Source: Oscillospiraceae bacterium
Lineage (GTDB): Bacteria; Bacillota; Clostridia; Oscillospirales; Oscillospiraceae
Length of the DNA: 56,644 nt
Reading direction: 5' to 3'
NCBI GenBank assembly: GCA_021769865.1
Contig: JAETSB010000011.1
Coordinates: forward strand, 1 to 56,644
In this document: positions 35,373-42,571 of the stretch, piece after piece
Numbering within the stretch: position 1 is the first letter of the stretch
Layout of the letters: every line of letters starts with the position of its first letter
Program-made: the position numbers and the translations under genes
Notes under the pieces: model-generated
Told to the model about the DNA's origin: nothing
Databases searched by the model: none
The model's input: the letters and a program-made list of their open reading frames with translations, nothing else

Positions 35373-35400
35373 TTGCTTTTCGCTCAAATCATGCTATACT
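35373..35400 (+). promoter_or_regulatory. promoter of the plus-strand sigma pseudogene
   Basis: TTGCTT (35373-35378), 16-base spacer and TATACT (35395-35400), 26 bases before the ATG. It may also feed the GIY-YIG gene downstream. Confidence 0.55.
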
Positions 35401-35425
35401 GGATGTAGAAAGGGCAGGTGGTCCC

Positions 35426-35747
35426 ATGCTTCCGCTGATCATCATGGCCATTGAGGACGAGGATGACAAAGCGTTCATGGCATGGTTATATCTTCAGTAC
35501 CGCCGCCTGATCTATTCCGAAGTACGAAAGATTGTCGGCAATACGGACGATGTGGAGGACCTGTACCGTTTGGCCCGGGCGTGGCTTGACCTGGATAAAA
35601 AACGCAGTACCTGCTTAGCGCAAAGTACACTTAAAGAAAAGCGGCAAAGAGATTGCCGGCGACCTGAATATGCCTCCGGATAATGTAAGAATGGCACTGG
35701 TGCGGGCAAAGCGCAAGGCCCGGCAGGCGATGGAGCGGGACGGATGA
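35426..35747 (+). pseudogene. sigma-70-like factor with internal deletion and frameshifts
   Basis: The first about 42 codons read as sigma region 2.1 (AIEDEDDKAFMAWLYLQYRRLIYSE, split here as motif evidence) ending DDVEDL. They then join directly to sequence resembling the end of region 3/4 (RAWLDLDKK). Completing the family sequence needs two frame changes at A-rich runs (near 35600 and 35635): KTQYLLSAKYT in one frame, then KSGKEIAGDLNMPPDNVRMALVRAKRKARQAME in another, ending at TGA 35745-35747. The whole middle of the factor is absent. The gene is dead. Confidence 0.75.
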
Positions 35748-35836
35748 TTTTCAAAAAATCCGCATACGGAAAGCATTCATGACCCCGATACCAATAAGGA
35801 CAAAAGACAGAAACGATAGCGGAGGCGTAACTTGAC

Positions 35837-37456
35837 ATGGCTGACATTGAGATTACAACATTTGATTATTCAAAAGACGATTACGACCACTGGATATTGC
35901 CGTTTGAGTATCACTCCTTATACATATTGGAGAATGGCAGGGAGGCTTATATCGGCGAGACAAAAGACGTGCGGCAGCGCGGCAAGGATCACAAAAAAGC
36001 AAACGACCTGTGCTCTGGATACGAATTTCCCCGCATTCACATTCTTACCGGCAGAACGTTCGAGGAGACGCCCGCCAAACATTTTGAGACCCTGCTGATC
36101 CGGCTGATGAGAGCAGACGGGAAATTTCACGTTCTGAACACGAAAACGGAATGGCAGCACTATTTCCGGAAAAATGAATTTGAACTGTGTTTTGACCAGG
36201 TGTGGTTTGAGCTGGAAAAACTGGGGCTGGTGTCTCACAAAGAATTTCAGGATGTCTTAAATCTAAGTCAGTATAAGTTTTCACCCAACGTTCCGCTGAC
36301 GCAGGCACAATGCGACGCGCTGACGAGCATTGTACATACCATTGATTCCGGAGAGACTTTATCTCATAAAGAAAACGCCTCATCCCGCCCCATCCTGGTC
36401 TCAGGGGACCCGGGGACGGGGAAAACCGTCGTAGCCATGTCGCTGTTTTATTATTTGCGGACACATGAACCGTATAGAAACTGGAAAATCGGCCTCGTAT
36501 ATTCATCAAGCGCAACAAGAAGTGAAATCCAGGAGGTTTTCAAAACGGTTCCGGGACTGTGGAAGAAGGATGTGATTTCCCCGGCTGCCGCCGCAAAGGG
36601 AAACTATGCCATTCTCATATGCGATGAGGCGCACCGGCTGCGGCGGTCAAAAAACGCCGGCCGCTATTATCGCGGCATGCTGAAGAAGGTAAATGCGGCT
36701 TTAGGATTAGACAGCTCATGTGATGAGCTGGATTGGATTTTGAGCCGCTCGAAATACCAAGTCCTTTTCTATGACGAAAAGCAGTCTGTGAGCCCGTCCG
36801 ATATTCCAAAGGAGAGCTTTGTGGCGCGAATGCATGTGAGTGAGCAGGGATTCCGGCCGATTGCATTAAGAGAGCAACTGCGTATCCGTGCCGGGGATGA
36901 GTACGTTCCTTACATATACGATATTTTATTTCAAAGGGAAATTGCGGCCAAACAGTTTACGGGGTATGATTTTAAGCTCTTCCGGTCTTTCGATGAGATG
37001 TACCAGCGTGTGGAGGAGAGGGAACGCGCGGTGGGCTTATGCAGATTGTGCGGCGGCTATGCCTGGAAATGGAACAAAGATACACCGGATATTCCTGATA
37101 TTCAGATTCAAAACACAAGCGTTTGGTGGAACACGCAAACCAGCGGATGGCTGCGGAATCCCGAGGCAAAGGCCGAGATGGGAAGCATTTATACGCTGTC
37201 CGGTTTGGACTTGAATTATGCCGCGGTCGTAATAGGCCCGGAGCTCTATTATGACGCCGGCAGCGGCTGCATAAAAGTCGATATCTCGCATTTCTATGAC
37301 AACAGCGTTAAAGCGAACACCTCGGAGGAAGAAATCAAACGATTCATACTCAATACATATGCGGTGCTCATGACCCGCGGGATTCTTGGCACTTATGTAT
37401 ATGTCTGCGACGAAGCATTGAGATTATATTTTCAGCGATATATTCCTTTAGCCTAA
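35837..37456 (+). CDS. GIY-YIG nuclease fused to DUF2075 (Schlafen-like P-loop) domain
   Basis: A 539-residue two-domain protein. Residues about 25-100 are a GIY-YIG-like nuclease fold: LYILENG (28-33 region), AYIGET (37-42), an Arg at about 46, and Glu near 84. Residues about 155-539 are a DUF2075 superfamily-1 helicase-like domain: Walker A SGDPGTGKT (189-197), Walker B AILICDEAHRLRR (258-270), motif III FYDEKQSV (311-318), REQLR (345-349) and LMTRGILGTYVYVCD (511-525). GCGGAGG lies upstream of the ATG. GIY-YIG-DUF2075 proteins occur in phage-defence neighbourhoods; that role here is inferred from the family and island context. AT-rich like its neighbours. Confidence 0.9.
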   Translation: MADIEITTFDYSKDDYDHWILPFEYHSLYILENGREAYIGETKDVRQRGKDHKKANDLCSGYEFPRIHILTGRTFEETPAKHFETLLIRLMRADGKFHVLNTKTEWQHYFRKNEFELCFDQVWFELEKLGLVSHKEFQDVLNLSQYKFSPNVPLTQAQCDALTSIVHTIDSGETLSHKENASSRPILVSGDPGTGKTVVAMSLFYYLRTHEPYRNWKIGLVYSSSATRSEIQEVFKTVPGLWKKDVISPAAAAKGNYAILICDEAHRLRRSKNAGRYYRGMLKKVNAALGLDSSCDELDWILSRSKYQVLFYDEKQSVSPSDIPKESFVARMHVSEQGFRPIALREQLRIRAGDEYVPYIYDILFQREIAAKQFTGYDFKLFRSFDEMYQRVEERERAVGLCRLCGGYAWKWNKDTPDIPDIQIQNTSVWWNTQTSGWLRNPEAKAEMGSIYTLSGLDLNYAAVVIGPELYYDAGSGCIKVDISHFYDNSVKANTSEEEIKRFILNTYAVLMTRGILGTYVYVCDEALRLYFQRYIPLA

Positions 37457-37471
37457 GCAGCCTCGAAGGAT

Positions 37472-37518
37472 TTTGCACCTATGACTCGACGCTTGGACAT
37501 TCGAGTCATAGGTGCAAA
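37472..37518. terminator. perfect 18-bp inverted repeat after the GIY-YIG gene
   Basis: TTTGCACCTATGACTCGA (37472-37489) and its exact complement (37501-37518) around an 11-base loop, followed by TTTTTAC on the plus strand and preceded by TTTT-complementary sequence on the other. Its arms are less GC-rich than other terminators in this window. It is probably a terminator marking the end of the island; an element end is a less likely alternative. Confidence 0.7.
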
Positions 37519-37551
37519 TTTTTACGTTCAGCCCTCCCGCCGCAGCCAAAA

Positions 37552-37588
37552 CGCCTGGGACCGGCCTTCTCAAAACCAGTCCCAGGCG
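37552..37588. terminator. second hairpin in the 305-bp gap after the island
   Basis: CGCCTGGGAC (37552-37561) and GTCCCAGGCG (37579-37588) with additional inner pairs. No gene is visible in 37457-37761 apart from these two hairpins. Confidence 0.55.
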
Positions 37589-37761
37589 TATTCTTATTAC
37601 GATGCGGTTTTAAATTCCCCGGCCCTCCATGCTGCCGCGGGAATTCATCAACCCCGTCCGTTAATATGGAGGACGGCGCCGCCTGCGGCAAAACGCCGGC
37701 CTAGGCCGCACGACGGCGTTCCCTGGCCTGGAAATCAAAAAGAGAATTGGAGGATTTATCA

Positions 37762-38142
37762 ATGGTCACTTTAGATTGCTGGCTGCCGGAGAAGGAGATG
37801 TTCGGCAGATTTTCACTGGACTCACTGTCAGCCATTGGAGATACGCTGGAAGCGGTAGTGTCCAATGAGGTGTTTCGGTTCATCATTCGCTTCCCCAGCG
37901 GCGTCGGCGTCTGCCAAGTGACGGAAACCGCCCGGGAGGCGGACCGCCTGGCCTGCCTGGCGGAAGATTACGAAGTCTATATGCGGGGCAACACGTTTTT
38001 CAAGCTCCACGGCTGTCCCCTGGAGGACCAGCGCGGCCGGGAGGGGGACGTGCATTATCTCATTGCCGCCCCGAACTATGTCGTGGATATTCTGGCGAAC
38101 ACCGCGCCCTCCGTTCAGCTCTCCCAGGCAAAGCGGGCTTGA
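37762..38142 (+). CDS. uncharacterised 126-residue protein
   Basis: Not recognised. A soluble alpha/beta-looking protein with the phrases FRFIIRFPSGVGVCQVTE and ADRLACLAEDYEVYMRGNTFF; it lacks a signal peptide and TM segments. TTGGAGG lies 8 bases before the ATG. The in-frame TTG at 37747 belongs to the ribosome site and was not used. It is GC-rich like the core genome and ends at a strong terminator shared with the BTAD gene. Confidence 0.75.
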   Translation: MVTLDCWLPEKEMFGRFSLDSLSAIGDTLEAVVSNEVFRFIIRFPSGVGVCQVTETAREADRLACLAEDYEVYMRGNTFFKLHGCPLEDQRGREGDVHYLIAAPNYVVDILANTAPSVQLSQAKRA

Positions 38143-38169
38143 ACGGATCACACTTCCGTCGGTATGAAT

Positions 38170-38200
38170 AAACGCCCTGCCCCATTGGGGCAGGGCGTTT
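38170..38200. terminator. bidirectional terminator
   Basis: Perfect 14-bp stem AAACGCCCTGCCCC / complement with an ATT loop between convergent genes (ends at 38142 and 38204). Confidence 0.9.
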
Positions 38201-38203
38201 TGC

Positions 38204-38785
38204 TCATTCTTCCGCCAAATCGGTAAGTTCCTGGTTTCGGCGGATGCGGTCCGCCAGCTCATGCGTCCGCCGGTGGGGCTCGACGCCCAGCTCCTCCTGG
38301 AGCTGATGGCACAGCCGTTCGTAGGTAGACAGGGCCCCCCGTTTGTCTCCGGCAAGATACTGGGCCCGGATAAACAGCCGGACGGTGCCCTCGTCGGCAA
38401 AGGGGCTGGACATCGCCCTGGCCAGGATGCGCTCGGCCTTGTCCGGCCGCCGCTGGCGCAGGCAGACCGCCCCGTATTCCCGCATGACGGCGTGGACCGT
38501 CCGCTCCACGTCCTCCTGCTGGAGCTGGGCATTTCCCATCAGGTCGTCCCCATCCAGCACCGGCCCCCGGCACAGCAGCAGGGCCTGGTCGTAATATCGC
38601 CGGGCGGCGTAAAGGTCCCCGGCCCTCAAATAGTCCCGTGCGTTTTCCGCCCGCTTCCGGAATAAGGCGGCGTCCACCGTCACCAGAGCAGGATTCAGGG
38701 CGCACTGGCCCCGGCGGTAGGTAACGGCGTCTTTCCGGCCCAGGTAAGTCCGCAGCTGGTGGAGGGTAAAGTAGAAGCTGTTCAT
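38204..38785 (-). CDS. BTAD-domain transcriptional activator, N-terminus unclear
   Basis: The 193-residue product is mostly a bacterial transcriptional activation (BTAD) tetratricopeptide-type domain: ARDYLRAGDLYAARRYYDQALLLCRGP, then LARAMSSPFADEGTVRLFIRAQYLAGDKRGALSTYERL (read as separate motifs) and LQEELGVEP. The ATG at 38785 has GGGAGGAG upstream. However, codons in the same frame before it continue the expected DNA-binding wing (RLLALDGGAVNIHKLLDAVWPEWEE), back to about 38890, with no ATG, GTG or TTG before a stop near 39033. The gene is either truncated at its 5' end or uses an unusual start. As annotated it lacks a full DNA-binding domain. Confidence 0.65.
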   Translation of the reverse strand: MNSFYFTLHQLRTYLGRKDAVTYRRGQCALNPALVTVDAALFRKRAENARDYLRAGDLYAARRYYDQALLLCRGPVLDGDDLMGNAQLQQEDVERTVHAVMREYGAVCLRQRRPDKAERILARAMSSPFADEGTVRLFIRAQYLAGDKRGALSTYERLCHQLQEELGVEPHRRTHELADRIRRNQELTDLAEE

Positions 38786-39152
38786 GGCGGCCTTCTCCTC
38801 CCATTCGGGCCAGACGGCGTCCAGCAGCTTGTGGATGTTGACCGCGCCGCCGTCCAGGGCCAGCAGGCGCAGGAGCTGGCCGCTTCCGGCGACGTGACGC
38901 TGGCGATGCGCTGACGCGCAGGAACCGCGGCGCGCTTTAAAAACAGCGTGTAATGTAAATGTAATAGAAAGACAGGCTCCAGAAGGAAATTCTGCGGTTT
39001 CCTTCCCGGGGCCTGTTTTTTTGAGGTGTCTGCTTCACCCTTACTCTGTGAAAGCGAGGCATTGGATTCTGCCGGCAACCTTCTGTTGCCCTTTCCACCG
39101 ATATGTGTTAAAAATGTAGGGTACCACAAATCTGAAAAATTTTCTTCCGCCA

Positions 39153-39181
39153 TGTAATACTTTGCCCTCCCCCGCCGTTTA
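39153..39181 (+). promoter_or_regulatory. predicted ECF sigma promoter, copy 1
   Basis: TGTAATAC (39153-39160), a 14-base spacer containing TGCCCTCCCCC, and CCGTTTA (39175-39181), 45 bases before the sigma gene. A second copy 1.9 kb downstream matches at 26 of 29 positions with the same spacing. This fits an autoregulated ECF promoter (-35 GTAATAC-like, -10 CGTT-like). The rest of 38786-39225 contains a hairpin near 38968-39008 and no supported gene. Confidence 0.75.
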
Positions 39182-39225
39182 CTGTTTGAATCGGCGCCAA
39201 TTCCACACAAAGGAGGAGACCTTTT

Positions 39226-39759
39226 ATGCTTGCGATCTGCCTCGCCATGCTGGAAACCGAGGAGGACCAGCGGCGGTTCACGCGGCTGTTTGAGGCTCAC
39301 GAGAAAAAAATCTACGCGGTGGTTCTGCGTATCCTGGGGGACCCCGACCGGGCGGAGGACGCCGCCCAGCAGACCTGGCTCAAGCTGGTACAGAGCTGGG
39401 AACGGGTGTCCGCCCTGCCCTGGGGGGAAGTGGAGGGCTACGTGGTCACCGTGGCCAAAAACTGCGCCCTGGACATTCTCCGGGCGGAGCGGCGGACCGT
39501 GGCCTTCCCGGAGGACTGGGACCCGCCCGCCCAGGAAACACACCAGGAGGAGTACGACTACCTCGTCTCCCTGATCCGGTCTCTCCCCGAGAACTACCGG
39601 CGGATTCTGGAGCTCAAGTGCGTGGAGGAGCAGACCAATCGGGAAATCGCCCGGCGGCTGGGCATCAACGAGTCCACCGTGGCCATCCGTGTCATGCGGG
39701 GCCGGGTACAGCTGCGCGAGCGCCTGGAAAAGGAGGGGTACACCTATGACGCAGTTTGA
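39226..39759 (+). CDS. ECF-type RNA polymerase sigma factor
   Basis: A 177-residue sigma-70 family factor with regions 2 and 4 only. Region 2 reads RRFTRLFEAHEKKIYAVVLRIL ... DAAQQTWLKLVQSW ... YVVTVAKNCALDILRAER (about residues 15-90). Region 4 reads SLPENYRRILELKCVEEQTNREIARRLGINESTVAIRVMRGR (separate motifs, about 115-165). AAAGGAGGAG precedes the ATG. The gene overlaps the membrane-bound anti-sigma gene by 14 bases, and a likely self-recognised promoter lies upstream. The inducing signal is unknown; it probably controls at least the secreted protein at 41146. Confidence 0.92.
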   Translation: MLAICLAMLETEEDQRRFTRLFEAHEKKIYAVVLRILGDPDRAEDAAQQTWLKLVQSWERVSALPWGEVEGYVVTVAKNCALDILRAERRTVAFPEDWDPPAQETHQEEYDYLVSLIRSLPENYRRILELKCVEEQTNREIARRLGINESTVAIRVMRGRVQLRERLEKEGYTYDAV

Positions 39760-41026
39760 CATGCTTTTGCGCCGGGCGCTGATGGACGCGAACCTGGCCC
39801 AGTATCAGCGTGCCCTCCAAAACGCGGAAGCCAAAGAGCCGGACTTCTCCCCCGGTTATCTTCGGGAGCGGATGCGCCTGCTGGCGGACCCCTGGGAGTG
39901 GGGGCGGCGGCGGTCCGGGGGCCGGGGGCGGCGGCTGAACTGGCGGCTGATCGCCATCGTGGCGGCGCTGCTTCTCCTCTCCGCCTGCGCCTACGCCGCG
40001 GTGACCGGGCAGTTCTCCCAGTGGTTCCCCCGGCTGGGAGTGGACCCGAAGGCGCCGGAGGTTTCGGAGGAGGTCCTGAGCCGCACGGGCACGGCGATTG
40101 AGCAGAGCCAGACCGTGGGGGATACGACGGTGACCCTCCACGCCGCCGTGTGGGACGGGACCAATGTGTGGGTGTCCATGGACATCGAGAGCCCGAATAT
40201 TCCGGAGGAGGTCCAGCGGTACACCCCCCTCTATATGGCGGACTGCCGCCTGCTCCTGCGGGACGACCAGTGGGAGGAGTATACGAGGAACCGGGTAAAA
40301 GAAAGCATCGCCGCCACGGGCGCGTCCCCGGAACAGATTGAGGAGGACATTCAGGCCGAGCTGGCCAAGGGACAGGTTGGCCTCGGGGGCTTCCTGATGC
40401 CGGAAGAACGGGAGGGGAACACCCTCAAGTTTCAGGAGAACACGTTTTTGGAAGCCAGATGGTTCACGGAGACGAAGCGACCGGAGCTGACGCTGCATAT
40501 AGAGCGCGTCGGCACCTACGTGAACGACAGCGAAGGCCAGGCAAGCGTAAACCCCTTCACGGACATCCATCCGGGCGTGGTGTTTGTCGAGGGGCCCTTT
40601 GACCTGACTTTTACCCTGGAGGAGCCCATCCTGCCCATTCACTACGAGGGGGCCGATGTGGAAGTGACGTTCATGGACATCCCCTTCCGGTTTACCGGGT
40701 TCGACCTTTCCACCACGGAGCTGTCCGCCGACTACGAGGCCGTGAACCCGGAGGATCTGCCCGAGCCCGGCCCGGATCTCTCTCCGGAGGAGAATGACCG
40801 GCGCTTTCGAGCGACCGCGGCAGTCTGCCTCGCGGTTGAGGACGGCGTGCGGGGCCTCTGGACAGAGGATGGGACCTATGTGGACCTCTCCAATTCGGAG
40901 TCCAGCGGGAGCGGCGGCTACGCGAGCCGCAGGTACCCGTATCCCATCGACCCCGCCACGGTGACGGCGGTGGACATCGGCGGGACCCGGGTGGAGCTCG
41001 GCGGGCTGGAGCGCCTGGAGGAGTAA
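39746..41026 (+). CDS. membrane-anchored anti-sigma factor (DUF4179-like)
   Basis: A 426-residue type II membrane protein. A cytoplasmic N-terminus of about 65 residues precedes a single TM helix (about 66-87, LIAIVAALLLLSACAYAAV), and a large extracytoplasmic beta-rich domain follows (TVTLHAAVWDGTNVWVSMDI and TFTLEEPILPIHYEGADV). This layout and the overlap with the ECF sigma gene fit a clostridial anti-sigma factor of the DUF4179 type. ATG at 39746 follows AAGGAGGGG; the frame upstream is only a shadow of the sigma gene. The zinc-binding HxxxCxxC motif of classic ZAS anti-sigmas is not seen. Confidence 0.8.
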   Translation: MTQFDMLLRRALMDANLAQYQRALQNAEAKEPDFSPGYLRERMRLLADPWEWGRRRSGGRGRRLNWRLIAIVAALLLLSACAYAAVTGQFSQWFPRLGVDPKAPEVSEEVLSRTGTAIEQSQTVGDTTVTLHAAVWDGTNVWVSMDIESPNIPEEVQRYTPLYMADCRLLLRDDQWEEYTRNRVKESIAATGASPEQIEEDIQAELAKGQVGLGGFLMPEEREGNTLKFQENTFLEARWFTETKRPELTLHIERVGTYVNDSEGQASVNPFTDIHPGVVFVEGPFDLTFTLEEPILPIHYEGADVEVTFMDIPFRFTGFDLSTTELSADYEAVNPEDLPEPGPDLSPEENDRRFRATAAVCLAVEDGVRGLWTEDGTYVDLSNSESSGSGGYASRRYPYPIDPATVTAVDIGGTRVELGGLERLEE

Positions 41027-41056
41027 AAAATATTTTTTCAAAATTTTTCAAATTCG

Positions 41057-41085
41057 TGTAATACAATGCCCTCCCCCTCCGTTTA
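41057..41085 (+). promoter_or_regulatory. predicted ECF sigma promoter, copy 2
   Basis: TGTAATAC (41057-41064), 14-base spacer with TGCCCTCCCCC, and CCGTTTA (41079-41085), 61 bases before the next ATG. Differs from the copy before the sigma gene at only three positions. Confidence 0.75.
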
Positions 41086-41145
41086 GGAAGCAGAACGGAG
41101 CGGGGAGGGCTTCCCCTTCCCGCCGGAAAAGAAAGGAAGATCATC

Positions 41146-42078
41146 ATGAAAAAACGAATCACATCCTTTGCCGGGGGCTTCTTCGCCGCCCTGACCCTGT
41201 CCCTCTGCCTGACCACCGCCCTGGCGGCGGCGGGGAAGGTCAGCTACAACTTTGTCAACGTCTCCATGGACGGGACGCAGAAGATCACGGCGGGCCAGGA
41301 CATCACCGCCGCCAACGGGCAGAAGGTCCCCGGCTCCATCCTCTACACCGACGAGGCGGGAGGCAAGACGAACTACCTCCCTATCCGCACCATCAGCGAG
41401 CTGCTGGGAGTGGAGATCGGGTACGACTCCGCCGCGAAGACGGTGCTCCTGGGGAAACAGCCCGCGCAGTCTGCCGCCGCGCCCGAAGCTCAGCCCGCCG
41501 GGGATGAGTATATCGTTGACCTCCGAATCCCCAAGGAAGTACCCCAAAATCCCCGGAAGGGCGACGAGGAGTTGATTAAGAGCCGGGGCGGCACCATTCT
41601 GTCGGACGACGACGTGAACTCCTACCGGGGGAACGACAAGATGTTCAAGGACAAGAACGGGGAGCTCCGCTGGGAGTACAAGGTGGGAAACAAGGACGTC
41701 CTCACGGAACTGGACAAAAAGGCGGCGGAGTGGTCCATCGTGGACGGAGACTATCCCAAAAACAAAAAGGGCGAGAGCTACGGCTCCATGCTGCTGGCGG
41801 AGTACGTGGGCTATATGCCGGACCTTCAGCACATGGCCGCTTATCCCCCGGAGGGCCGCCCCGAGGGGTATATCCGGGAGGCCGAGCTGCAAAAGGGCGG
41901 TGAGGCGCTGCGGGGGCTGTCCAAGGAGGAGTGCCCCCACGAGTATAAAATTCCCCTGTACGACAAAGAGGGCAATGTGATCGGAGAGTACAAGGTAGGC
42001 TGTGAAGGGCATTATGATACGGAAGGGCTGACCATGGAGGAAGCCCGAGAGGTCATCATGCGAGGCCCGACTTGGTGA
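41146..42078 (+). CDS. secreted copper-amine-oxidase-N-like (stalk) domain protein
   Basis: A 310-residue exported protein. A signal peptide (about 1-28, ending TTALAAAG) is followed by a stalk domain of the copper amine oxidase N-terminal type (about 30-105: NFVNVSMDGTQKITAGQDI, YLPIRTISELLGVEIGYDSAAKTVLLG as motifs). The C-terminal 200 residues are charged, with repeated YKV/EYKVG phrases and a His-Glu-Tyr motif (CPHEYKIPLYDKEGNVIGEYKVGCEGHYD, as positions about 263-292). AAAGGAAG precedes the ATG. It is preceded by the ECF promoter motif and is probably the main target of that sigma factor. The role at the cell surface is unknown. Confidence 0.8.
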   Translation: MKKRITSFAGGFFAALTLSLCLTTALAAAGKVSYNFVNVSMDGTQKITAGQDITAANGQKVPGSILYTDEAGGKTNYLPIRTISELLGVEIGYDSAAKTVLLGKQPAQSAAAPEAQPAGDEYIVDLRIPKEVPQNPRKGDEELIKSRGGTILSDDDVNSYRGNDKMFKDKNGELRWEYKVGNKDVLTELDKKAAEWSIVDGDYPKNKKGESYGSMLLAEYVGYMPDLQHMAAYPPEGRPEGYIREAELQKGGEALRGLSKEECPHEYKIPLYDKEGNVIGEYKVGCEGHYDTEGLTMEEAREVIMRGPTW

Positions 42079-42150
42079 CGCGGCGGCGGGCCCGCATAAC
42101 CGGACCTTTTTCCGGGGCCTGACGGCAGACACGTGACGAAGACCCAAAAG

Positions 42151-42186
42151 CGGGAGGGCCGCCATTCCGGCGGTCCTCCCGTTTTT
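42151..42186 (+). terminator. terminator of the stalk protein gene
   Basis: 13-bp stem CGGGAGGGCCGCC with one G-T pair, ATTCC loop, then TTTTT. Confidence 0.85.
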
Positions 42187-42262
42187 CCACAAACAGCTCC
42201 GGGCGGACGTCAGGCCGCCTCGCCGCGCAGCAGGATTTCCTGATCTGCCCCGCGGGAATCCT

Positions 42263-42514
42263 TCACTTCAGGACCGCGCCCAAATCCCGGGTGACCGTCC
42301 CGTCCTCCAGGACGAAGCAGGGAATTCCAATCCCGCCGTTTTCCCGGATGTCGGCATAAGCGGGACTGTCCTGACGCAGAGCCAGGTAGATCTTCAGGTC
42401 CGAGAGGCTGGCGGAGAGGTTCTTGAAGTCAATCTCCGCCTTCGCCTCGCTGAGGCGGTTCAGGGCGTACAGGGTATCCGGGCACAGGTGGCTTCCGATC
42501 ACAGTAACGTTCAT
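42263..42514 (-). CDS. glutaredoxin-related protein
   Basis: An 83-residue thioredoxin-fold protein with the start NVTVIGSHLCPDTLYALNRL; the active-site position reads CPDT, so only one of the two glutaredoxin cysteines is present (monothiol type). GIGIPCFVLEDG is the expected cis-proline loop. AAAAGGAGAATATT precedes the ATG. It lies 57 bases after the symporter gene on the same strand and may be the third gene of the MalY-symporter unit, where it could help reduce imported disulfides; that link is inference. Confidence 0.8.
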   Translation of the reverse strand: MNVTVIGSHLCPDTLYALNRLSEAKAEIDFKNLSASLSDLKIYLALRQDSPAYADIRENGGIGIPCFVLEDGTVTRDLGAVLK

Positions 42515-42571
42515 GGTAATATTCTCCTTTTCAAATTTCTCAAATGGATGACAGGCTTTCTCGGTAAATCT

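Noticed and set aside
23155..35632. 13-base identity GCAAAGTACACTT at 23155-23167 and 35620-35632, near the recombinase and the sigma pseudogene
   Set aside because: A 13-base match is expected several times by chance in a window of this size, and nothing else links the two places.
37472..37518. tRNA-like element or tRNA fragment
   Set aside because: It is a single long hairpin; there is no cloverleaf, TTCGA arm or CCA end.
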